From DATBLE01 sp963719325 (lineage in GTDB: Bacteria; Actinomycetota; Thermoleophilia; Gaiellales; Gaiellaceae), in NCBI GenBank assembly GCA_963719325.1, contig CAVRBW010000020.1:1-61941 (forward strand): a stretch of 61,941 nt of DNA. The letters run 5' to 3'. Every line of letters begins with the position of its first letter. The first letter of the stretch is position 1. Below are positions 37,942 to 44,455 of this stretch, piece after piece. The notes beneath the pieces were generated by a model. It was given only the letters and a program-made list of their open reading frames with translations. It was not told where the DNA came from and made no database searches. Both the position numbers and the translations under genes were made by a program.

Positions 37942-39024
37942 CTAAATCAGCCAGGCGCCGTTCTCCTGGACGACCTCGCCGTCCAGCTCGATCCGACCGC
38001 CGTTTCGCAGGTCCTTGACCAGGTCCCAGTGGATCGCGCTCGCGTTCTTCCCGCCGATGTGGGTGTAGCTGCGGCCGAGGGCCAGGTGCACGGTCCCGGC
38101 CATCTTCTCGTCGTAGAGGGTGTTTCGCATCGGACGGGTGATGCCGGCGTTGCAGCCGATGCCGAGCTCGCCGACGAAGCGGGCGCCGTCGTCGACGTCG
38201 AGCGCTGCGAGCAGCTCTTCCTCACCTCGTTCGGCGCTCGCCTCGACCACCCGTCCCTCGCGGAAGGTGACGCGGACGTTGTCGACCGACGCGCCCTCGA
38301 AGTCGCTCGGAACGTCGAAGAAGATCGTTCCCTCGGCGGAGTCCTCGACGGGCGCGAAGAAGAACTCGCCGCCCGGAAGGTTCTCGCGTCCGGTATCGCC
38401 CTCACCGTGGCGACCGCGCAGAGACAGCGTGACGTCGGTCTCCTCGCCGACGATGCGCACCGTGTCGGCGGCGTCGAAGTGCGCGAGCAGTCGCTTCGTC
38501 GACTTCGACTCCTCGTCCCAGTCTCTCAGCACCGCTCCGTAGAAGAAGTCCTCGAACGCACGCAGCGTCATGCCGGCCTGCTGGGCGAGCGCATCGGTCG
38601 GGAACTGGCAGCTGACCCACGGGATCTCGTGAGCCATCGTCCGCCGGTAGAAGGGGGACACGCCCTTTCTCGCGAGGGCACGGCGCTCCGGGGTCAGCTC
38701 GGCCGTCCCGCGGGTGTTCTCCGGCGCCTCCATCGTGACCCGCGCGTCCATGTGATCCGAGGCGTAGCGGTCGATCGGCGAGAGCTCGCCGACGAGCTCG
38801 GCCGGCGCCTCCGCGGCCCACACCTCGTCGAGGGGCCACAGCGAGAAGTTCATCCGGATCAGGGGATAGGCCCCTTTCGCCGCGATCAGGCGCGTCAGCT
38901 CCTCGAGCGCCGGTCGTGCGGACGGGGTCGAACGGATCAGGACCTGCCACCCGGGCTGCACGCCGAGCGATCGCTCGACGATCAGCTGCGCGTATTCGGC
39001 GACGCGAGGATCTAGATGAGCCAC
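37942..39024 (-). CDS. M29-type aminopeptidase, downstream copy
   Basis: The 360-residue protein is a thermophilic-metalloprotease (M29/AmpS-type) aminopeptidase. Shared landmarks with the upstream copy are 'APENTRGTAELTPER', 'MTLRAFEDFFYGAVLRDW', 'FAPVEDSAEGTIFFDVPSDF', 'DEKMAGTVHLALGRSYTHIG', 'SAIHWDLVKDLRNGGRIELD' and 'GEVVQENGAWLI'; the His, Glu and Asp in these hold two metals in the family. It removes N-terminal amino acids from peptides. The GTG start at 39024 overlaps the end of the first copy by 13 bases. Confidence 0.88.
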   Translation of the reverse strand: MAHLDPRVAEYAQLIVERSLGVQPGWQVLIRSTPSARPALEELTRLIAAKGAYPLIRMNFSLWPLDEVWAAEAPAELVGELSPIDRYASDHMDARVTMEAPENTRGTAELTPERRALARKGVSPFYRRTMAHEIPWVSCQFPTDALAQQAGMTLRAFEDFFYGAVLRDWDEESKSTKRLLAHFDAADTVRIVGEETDVTLSLRGRHGEGDTGRENLPGGEFFFAPVEDSAEGTIFFDVPSDFEGASVDNVRVTFREGRVVEASAERGEEELLAALDVDDGARFVGELGIGCNAGITRPMRNTLYDEKMAGTVHLALGRSYTHIGGKNASAIHWDLVKDLRNGGRIELDGEVVQENGAWLI

Positions 39025-40079
39025 GCGCCGTTCTCCTGGACGAGCTCGCCGTCGAGCTCGATCCGCCCGCCCTTCCGGAGCTCCTTGACCATGTCCCAGT
39101 GGATCGCGCTCTTGTTGACCCCGCCGATCTGGGGGAAGCCGGTGCCGATCGCGAGGTGAACCGTGCCCTCCATCTTCTCGTCGAAGAGCGTGTTCTTCAT
39201 GTGCCGGGTGATCCCCGGGTTGCAGCCGATCCCGAACTCGCCGAGGCGACGGGCCCCCTCGTCCGTGTCGAGCGTCCCGAGCAGGAAGGCCTCGTCGCTC
39301 GAGGCCGACGCCTCGACGATCCGACCGCCCTCGAAGCGGAGGCGCACGCCGCCGACCTCGTGTCCGAGGTAGCACGCCGGATACTCCGAGTACGTGATCA
39401 CCCCTTCCGCCGAGTCCTCCACGGGGGAGTAGAAGACCTCTCCGCCCGGCATGTTCGCGCTCAGCGCGTCGACCTTGCCTGCTCGCCCTTCGAGGCTGAA
39501 CGTGAGGTCGGTGTCGGGGCCGATGATCCTCACGGTGCTCGCCCGGTCGAACCGCTCGGCGATCCGTCCCATGTCACGCCGCAGGGCTTCCCAGTCGATG
39601 AGGACGGCGCCGTAGAGGAAGTCCTCGAAGGCGGGAAGGGTCATCGAGGCGTCCTGCGCAGCCGCGGCCGTCGGGTAGTAACAGCCGACCCAAGGCTTCT
39701 CGTCGCGAAGGTAGGGCTCGTGGAGGTCTCTCAGTGCCTGCTGCCGTAGTCCGAGGCGCTCGGCCGAGACGTCGCTCCCGTTGCGGGTGTTCTCCGGCGC
39801 CATGATCGCCATGTACGAGTCCGCGGTCTCGATCTCGTGCCGGTCGATGGCCGGGAGCCGGCCGACGAGCTCGAGCGGTGCCTCGCGGACGAAGGTGTCG
39901 CCTCCGGAGTCGAAACGGAGGCGAATCAGGGCGCGTACGCCGCGTCGCCCCAGCTCCCGGCTCACCTCTTCGACGAGCGGCCGTGCGAGCGGCTGCGAGC
40001 GGACGAGCACCTGCCAGCCGGGCTCGGGCCTGATGCACTCGACGAGCACGCGTGCGTAGGTCTGGACCCTCGGATCCAC
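39012..40079 (-). CDS. M29-type aminopeptidase, upstream copy
   Basis: The 355-residue paralogue of the following gene matches it throughout ('MAPENTRNGSDVSAERLG', 'MTLPAFEDFLYGAVLIDWEA', 'SPVEDSAEGVITYSEYPACY', 'DEKMEGTVHLAIGTGFPQIG', 'SAIHWDMVKELRKGGRIELD', ending 'GELVQENGAWLI'). The tail is nearly identical, while middle parts differ, pointing to an old tandem duplication. The GTG at 40079 is chosen because homologous 'DPRVQTYA' lines up with the second copy's start; an ATG at 40109 would run into the divergent dnaK promoter region. Start uncertain. Confidence 0.88.
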   Translation of the reverse strand: MDPRVQTYARVLVECIRPEPGWQVLVRSQPLARPLVEEVSRELGRRGVRALIRLRFDSGGDTFVREAPLELVGRLPAIDRHEIETADSYMAIMAPENTRNGSDVSAERLGLRQQALRDLHEPYLRDEKPWVGCYYPTAAAAQDASMTLPAFEDFLYGAVLIDWEALRRDMGRIAERFDRASTVRIIGPDTDLTFSLEGRAGKVDALSANMPGGEVFYSPVEDSAEGVITYSEYPACYLGHEVGGVRLRFEGGRIVEASASSDEAFLLGTLDTDEGARRLGEFGIGCNPGITRHMKNTLFDEKMEGTVHLAIGTGFPQIGGVNKSAIHWDMVKELRKGGRIELDGELVQENGAWLI

Positions 40080-40101
40080 CGTCCGATCATCGCAGGCAGA
40101 A

Positions 40102-40131
40102 CTTGACATACCGACGCTTAGATTTTATCCT
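40102..40131 (+). promoter_or_regulatory. Heat-shock promoter with HAIR-like element upstream of dnaK
   Basis: -35 TTGACA (40103-40108) and -10 TATCCT (40126-40131) are 17 bases apart. CTTGACA-N7-GCTTAGA aligns with the hsp20 promoter over the whole spacer (conserved GAC.CTTAG.TT). The left HspR half-site matches five of seven bases; the right half is weak. Confidence 0.68.
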
Positions 40132-40165
40132 GTTATCACCCACAAGAACTGGAGGGCTTCAAGCT

Positions 40166-42067
40166 ATGGCAAAGGTAATCGGCATCGACCTCGGCACGAC
40201 GAACTCGTGCATGGCCGTGATCGAGGGCGGCGAGCCGACGGTGCTCCCGAACGCAGAAGGTGGGCGGACGACGCCGTCGGTGGTCGCGTTCACGAAGGAC
40301 GGCCAGCGGCTCGTCGGCGCTCCCGCGAAGCGCCAGCAGGTGACGAACCCGCAGAACACGATCTCCTCGATCAAGCGCTTCATGGGGCGCAAGTTCGACG
40401 AGGTCAGCGAAGAGATGAAGATCGTCCCGTACGAGGTGGTCAGGGGCCCGAACGAGGACGTGCGGGTGCAGGCGGAGGACAAGGACTACGCCCCGCCGGA
40501 GGTCAGCGCGATGATCCTGCAGAAGCTGCGCTCCGACGCAGAGGCCTACCTCGGCGAGTCGGTCACCGACGCGGTGATCACCGTCCCCGCCTACTTCAAC
40601 AACGCGCAGCGCGAGGCGACGAAGGACGCCGGCAAGATCGCCGGGCTGAACGTCCTGCGGATCATCAACGAGCCGACCGCCGCGTCGCTCGCATACGGCC
40701 TCGACAAGGAGTCCGACCAGACGATTCTCGTCTTCGACCTCGGCGGAGGCACGTTCGACGTGTCGGTGCTCGAGCTCGGCGAGGGCGTCTTCGAGGTCAA
40801 GTCCACCTCGGGTGACAACCACCTCGGCGGCGACAACTTCGACAAGGCGATCGTCGACTGGATGGTCGCCGAGTTCAAGAAGGACCAGGGCATCGACCTC
40901 TCGCAGGACCGGATGGCGCTCCAGCGCCTGTACGAGGCGGGGGAGAAGGCCAAGATCGAGCTCTCCTCGACGATGACGACGCAGATCAACCTGCCGTTCA
41001 TCACCGCCACGCAGGAGGGCCCGAAGCACCTCGACCTGCAGCTCACCCGCGCGAAGCTGAACGAGCTCAGCCACGACCTGCTCGAGCGGACCGTCGGCCC
41101 GACGAAGCGCGTCCTCGAGGACGCGGGACTCGACTCTTCGAAGATCGACCACGTCGTCCTCGTCGGCGGCATGACTCGCATGCCCGCGGTGCAGGAGAAG
41201 GTGAAGGAGCTGATCGGCAAGGACCCGCACAAGGGCGTGAATCCCGACGAGGTCGTGGCCGTCGGCGCGGCGATCCAGGGCGGCGTCCTCAAGGGCGAGG
41301 TCAAGGACGTGCTGCTCCTCGACGTCACCCCGCTCTCGCTCGGGATCGAGACGAAGGGCGGCGTGTTCACGAAGCTGATCGACCGGAACACGACGATTCC
41401 GACCAAGAAGTCGGAGGTCTTCTCGACGGCCGAGGACAACCAGCCCGCCGTGGAGGTGCACGTGCTCCAGGGCGAGTCGGAGATGGCGCTCTACAACAAG
41501 ACGCTCGGCAAGTTCCAGCTCGTCGGCATCCCGCCCGCACCCCGGGGCATGCCGCAGATCGAGGTCGCGTTCGACATCGACGCGAACGGGATCATCCACG
41601 TCTCGGCGAAGGATCACGGCACGGGGAACGAGCAGCAGATCAAGATCGAGGGTGGCTCGGGCCTGAACTCCGGCGAGGTCGAGCGGATGATCAAGGACGC
41701 CGAGGCCCACGCAGGCGAGGCGCACAGGCTGCGCGAGCTCGCCGACGCGAAGAACCACGCGGAGGCGCTGGTCTACGCGACCGAGAAGAGCCTGAAGGAG
41801 CACCGCGAGTCGCTCGACGAGGCCGAGGCCTCGACGATCGAGGGTCGCAGCATGGAGCTCAAGCAGGCGCTGGACGGAGACGACGTCGCCGACATCCGCG
41901 CCAAGACGGATGCTCTGCAGGAGGCCTCGCACAAGCTGGCCGAGGCCGTCTACGCCCAGGCGACCGCTGCTCAGACCGGGTCGCAGGCCGGAGGCAACGG
42001 CGCGCCCTCCGACGACGAGGTGATCGAGGATGCCGAGGTCGTCGACGAGGAGGCGCCGACCTCGTGA
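40166..42067 (+). CDS. dnaK: Chaperone DnaK (Hsp70)
   Basis: The 633-residue protein binds and releases unfolded chains with ATP. Visible landmarks are the N-terminal nucleotide site 'IGIDLGTTNSCMAVIEGGEP', 'VITVPAYFNNAQREATKDAG', 'LVFDLGGGTFDVSVLELGEG', 'DHVVLVGGMTRMPAVQEKVK', the linker 'DVLLLDVTPLSLGIETKGG' and the C-terminal acidic tail 'DAEVVDEEAPTS'. GGAGGG sits ten bases before the ATG. First gene of the heat-shock operon dnaK-grpE-dnaJ-membrane gene-hspR-clpB; its stop overlaps grpE (GTGA). Confidence 0.98.
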   Translation: MAKVIGIDLGTTNSCMAVIEGGEPTVLPNAEGGRTTPSVVAFTKDGQRLVGAPAKRQQVTNPQNTISSIKRFMGRKFDEVSEEMKIVPYEVVRGPNEDVRVQAEDKDYAPPEVSAMILQKLRSDAEAYLGESVTDAVITVPAYFNNAQREATKDAGKIAGLNVLRIINEPTAASLAYGLDKESDQTILVFDLGGGTFDVSVLELGEGVFEVKSTSGDNHLGGDNFDKAIVDWMVAEFKKDQGIDLSQDRMALQRLYEAGEKAKIELSSTMTTQINLPFITATQEGPKHLDLQLTRAKLNELSHDLLERTVGPTKRVLEDAGLDSSKIDHVVLVGGMTRMPAVQEKVKELIGKDPHKGVNPDEVVAVGAAIQGGVLKGEVKDVLLLDVTPLSLGIETKGGVFTKLIDRNTTIPTKKSEVFSTAEDNQPAVEVHVLQGESEMALYNKTLGKFQLVGIPPAPRGMPQIEVAFDIDANGIIHVSAKDHGTGNEQQIKIEGGSGLNSGEVERMIKDAEAHAGEAHRLRELADAKNHAEALVYATEKSLKEHRESLDEAEASTIEGRSMELKQALDGDDVADIRAKTDALQEASHKLAEAVYAQATAAQTGSQAGGNGAPSDDEVIEDAEVVDEEAPTS

Positions 42068-42600
42068 CCGACCGCAAGTCACAGGTCTCGAAGGAACACG
42101 AATCGGGGACAGTCCCTCAGGCTGTCCCCGAGGCTCCGACCGAGGAGCCGAGGACGACGGAACAGCTCGAGGCGCTCGAGCGCGAGCGCGACGAGTACCT
42201 CGACTCGCTCCAGAGGTTGAAGGCGGAGTTCGACAACTTCCGCAAGCGGACCGCGCGGGAGCAGGAGGCGTTCGCGGCCCGGGCGGGCGAGGCGGTTCTC
42301 CGAGACCTCCTGCCCGTGCTCGACGACCTCGAGCGCGCCCTGGATGCGGCCGAGCAGCACGAGGAAGCCAAGCTCGAGGAGGGCGTGCGGCTCGTCCACA
42401 AGTCACTCGTCGACGCATTGCGGCGGCAAGGGTTGGAGCTGATCGAGACGGACGGCGCGTTCGACCCGCACGTCCACGAGGCGCTGCTGACGCAGCCGGC
42501 CGGCGAAGCCGAGCCGGGCTCCGTGCTGCAGGTGCTCCAGAAGGGCTATCGCCTCGGCGACCGCGTGCTCCGTCCGGCGCGAGTGGTGGTTGCGGAGTGA
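42064..42600 (+). CDS. grpE: Nucleotide exchange factor GrpE
   Basis: The 178-residue protein has a disordered N-terminus, a long helix (about 38-100; 'RDEYLDSLQRLKAEFDNFRK') for dimer formation, and a beta domain ('DGAFDPHVHEALLTQPAGEA', 'VLQVLQKGYRLGDRVLRPAR') that opens the DnaK nucleotide site. The GTG start overlaps dnaK's stop. The N-terminal residues 'SGTVPQAVPEAP' are encoded by a palindromic repeat (42104-42130) of the same kind as found between other genes, so an inserted repeat seems to have become coding sequence. Confidence 0.95.
   Translation: MTDRKSQVSKEHESGTVPQAVPEAPTEEPRTTEQLEALERERDEYLDSLQRLKAEFDNFRKRTAREQEAFAARAGEAVLRDLLPVLDDLERALDAAEQHEEAKLEEGVRLVHKSLVDALRRQGLELIETDGAFDPHVHEALLTQPAGEAEPGSVLQVLQKGYRLGDRVLRPARVVVAE
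42104..42130. repeat. 27-bp palindromic repeat inside grpE
   Basis: CGGGGACAG and CTGTCCCCG arms around a nine-base centre (TCCCTCAGG). It encodes part of the GrpE disordered N-terminus and shares GGGACAG/CTGTCCC with repeats at 15397 and 29555. Confidence 0.75.
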
Positions 42601-43655
42601 AGAGCCCGTACGAGTCGCTCGGCGTCGCGAAGAACGCCTCTGCCGACGAGGTCAAGAAGGCCTACCGCAAGCTCGCGCGCCGGTACCACCCGGACAAGAA
42701 CCAGGGTGACAAGGAGGCGGAGGAGCGTTTCAAGGAGATCCAGGGGGCGTACGACGTCCTCTCCGACCCGGAGAAGCGGAAGCGGTACGACACGTTCGGC
42801 TCCGCCAACGGCCGCGGCGGCCCGGGTCCGAGCGGCTGGAGCTTCACCGAAGGTGTCGACCTCGGCGATCTCGGCGACCTGTTCGGCGGACTGTTCGGCG
42901 CCGGTGCGCGAACGTCCGGTTTCCGTGACAGCGGCAGCCGGAGGGGAAACGACGTCGAGGTGCAGGTCAACCTTTCGTTCGAGGATGCGCTCGACGGGGT
43001 CGAGACGAAGATTCCGGTGACGCTCGAGGTCGCCTGTCACACGTGCGCCGGCTCGGGCGCGAAGCCCGGCACGGCGCCGAAGGTCTGCCCCCAGTGCAAC
43101 GGTCGCGGCGTCGTCGCCGAGAGCCAGGGCTTCTTCGCGCTGTCCCAGCCGTGCCCGCGCTGCCGCGGGAACGGCACGGTCATCGACGACCCCTGCCCGA
43201 CGTGTCGCGGTGCCGGTCGTGAGCGGAGGACGAAGCGCTACACGGTCAAGATCCCGGCCGGCGCGAAGGACGGCACGCGGATTCGCCTGAAGGGCAAGGG
43301 CGAAGCAGGCTGGGGCGGTGGCCCGGCAGGCGACCTCTTCGTGGTGACGCGCGTCGAGCCGTCCAAGACGTTCACGCGCCGCGGGGACGATCTCGCCGTC
43401 GACGTGCACGTTCCGTTCGCGGACGCTGCGCTCGGCACGACCGCTTCGGTGCCCACCCCGGACGGGCCCGTCTCGGTGAAGATCCCGCCCGGGTCCGAAG
43501 ACGGCAAGCTCTTGCGCGTCCGCGGCAAGGGCGCACCGAGGCTGAAGGGCTCCGGCCGCGGCGACGTGATCGCGCGGGTGCGCATCGACGTCCCGAAGAG
43601 GCTCTCGAAGCGCGAGCGTGAGCTGCTCGAAGAGCTGAAGAAGGTGAGCAGGTAA
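42597..43655 (+). CDS. dnaJ: Chaperone DnaJ (Hsp40)
   Basis: The 352-residue co-chaperone has a J domain (2-65, 'KKAYRKLARRYHPDKNQ' with HPD), a glycine-rich stretch, the zinc region with four CxxCxGxG units ('CHTCAGSG', 'CPQCNGRG', 'CPRCRGNG', 'CPTCRGAG') and the C-terminal peptide-binding domain. It loads substrates on DnaK and triggers its ATPase. The GTG start overlaps grpE's stop (GTGA), and its own stop overlaps the next ATG (TAATG). Confidence 0.97.
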   Translation: MKSPYESLGVAKNASADEVKKAYRKLARRYHPDKNQGDKEAEERFKEIQGAYDVLSDPEKRKRYDTFGSANGRGGPGPSGWSFTEGVDLGDLGDLFGGLFGAGARTSGFRDSGSRRGNDVEVQVNLSFEDALDGVETKIPVTLEVACHTCAGSGAKPGTAPKVCPQCNGRGVVAESQGFFALSQPCPRCRGNGTVIDDPCPTCRGAGRERRTKRYTVKIPAGAKDGTRIRLKGKGEAGWGGGPAGDLFVVTRVEPSKTFTRRGDDLAVDVHVPFADAALGTTASVPTPDGPVSVKIPPGSEDGKLLRVRGKGAPRLKGSGRGDVIARVRIDVPKRLSKRERELLEELKKVSR

Positions 43656-43939
43656 TGGCCAAGCACGACGAACTCATGCGGCAAGGCCCGCGCCAGGCGC
43701 CGGAGCCCGAGACCGCGGAGCAGCGCAGCAAACGCGTGGGGTGGGGCGCCGCCGGCGGCGGCATCCTCGGCGGCGGCATCGCCGTCGCCAAGATCGGCGG
43801 CCTCTGGAAGCTGTTCGTCTGGCTCTTTGCCTTCCGCGCGCTCGAGAACGGATGGCGGATCGGCAGCTGGATCGGGCTGGCGGTGGTGGTCGCCGCGATC
43901 GCGGCGTTCGTGCTCGTCCGGTCGCGGAAGGAGGCCTGA
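43655..43939 (+). CDS. Small membrane protein inside the heat-shock operon
   Basis: The 94-residue protein has a charged N-terminus (about 1-27), a glycine-rich hydrophobic region ('GWGAAGGGILGGGIAVAKIG' and 'LWKLFVWLFAFRALENGW') and a final membrane helix ('WIGLAVVVAAIAAFVLV') ending in basic residues. Its ATG overlaps the dnaJ stop, and hspR follows three bases after its end, so it is tightly co-translated with chaperones. No family is recognised; a role in sensing or anchoring chaperones at the membrane is only a possibility. Confidence 0.8.
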   Translation: MAKHDELMRQGPRQAPEPETAEQRSKRVGWGAAGGGILGGGIAVAKIGGLWKLFVWLFAFRALENGWRIGSWIGLAVVVAAIAAFVLVRSRKEA

Positions 43940-43941
43940 CC

Positions 43942-44334
43942 GTGTCGACGATGGACCACGAGCGCCCCCGGTACATGATCTCGATCGCCGCCGAGCTCGT
44001 CGGCATGCACCCGCAGACGCTGCGGATCTACGAGTCGAAGGGCCTCGTCCGGCCCGGCCGCACGCCCGGCGGGACGCGCCTCTACTCCGAGCGCGACCTC
44101 GAGCGGCTGCGCCTGATCCAGCGGCTGACGTCGGAGCTCGGGCTCAACCTCGCCGGGGTCTCGCGCGTGATCGCGCTCGAAGACGAGCTGGCCAGGATGC
44201 GGGCGCGCCTCGATCGCCTCGAGCACGAGATGCGTCAGGCGATCGACCGGGTCCACCGCCAGTACCGCCGAGACCTCGTCCTCTACCGCGAGTCGCAGGA
44301 ACATTTCCCCGCCCGAAGGAGCCAGCGCCAGTGA
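43942..44334 (+). CDS. hspR: HspR, MerR-family heat-shock repressor
   Basis: The 130-residue regulator has the MerR winged helix: 'YMISIAAELVGMHPQTLRIY' then 'ESKGLVRPGRTPGGTRLYSE' and 'RDLERLRLIQRLTSELGLNL', followed by a short helical tail. It lacks an effector domain, as HspR does; in the family DnaK is the co-repressor and binding to HAIR boxes keeps dnaK, clpB and small heat-shock genes low. AAGGAGG stands nine bases before the GTG at 43942; the in-frame ATG at 43951 is an alternative. Position downstream of dnaJ matches Streptomyces and mycobacterial operons. Confidence 0.95.
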   Translation: MSTMDHERPRYMISIAAELVGMHPQTLRIYESKGLVRPGRTPGGTRLYSERDLERLRLIQRLTSELGLNLAGVSRVIALEDELARMRARLDRLEHEMRQAIDRVHRQYRRDLVLYRESQEHFPARRSQRQ

Positions 44335-44339
44335 GCCTT

Positions 44340-44354
44340 GTAACAGTCTGTTAC
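44340..44354. repeat. 15-bp palindrome, first of a pair before clpB
   Basis: GTAACAGTCTGTTAC: six-base arms GTAACA/TGTTAC with a three-base centre, five bases after the hspR stop. The same arms recur at 44425-44443, 85 bases apart. Confidence 0.7.
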
Positions 44355-44424
44355 TTGACGCTCGGCGGCTGGTCATGCGGGCCGCTTGCAGGGACATTCG
44401 AGCGAGAATCGGAGGAGCGAATCC

Positions 44425-44443
44425 AAGTAACACTCTGTTACTT
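44425..44443. repeat. 19-bp palindrome, second of a pair before clpB
   Basis: AAGTAACA-CTC-TGTTACTT, perfect eight-base arms, ending 13 bases before the clpB ATG and so close to its ribosome site. It could be an operator, an RNA hairpin controlling translation, or a dispersed repeat. Confidence 0.7.
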
Positions 44444-44455
44444 CCTGGGAGGACG

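Noticed and set aside
40102..40165. CIRCE element before dnaK
   Set aside because: TTAGCACTC-N9-GAGTGCTAA is absent; the arrangement fits HspR-type control.
40136..42655. Long open frame of over 800 codons on the reverse strand across dnaK and grpE
   Set aside because: It is the antisense shadow of dnaK; the translation is arginine/leucine-rich without domain features, and high GC leaves such frames open.
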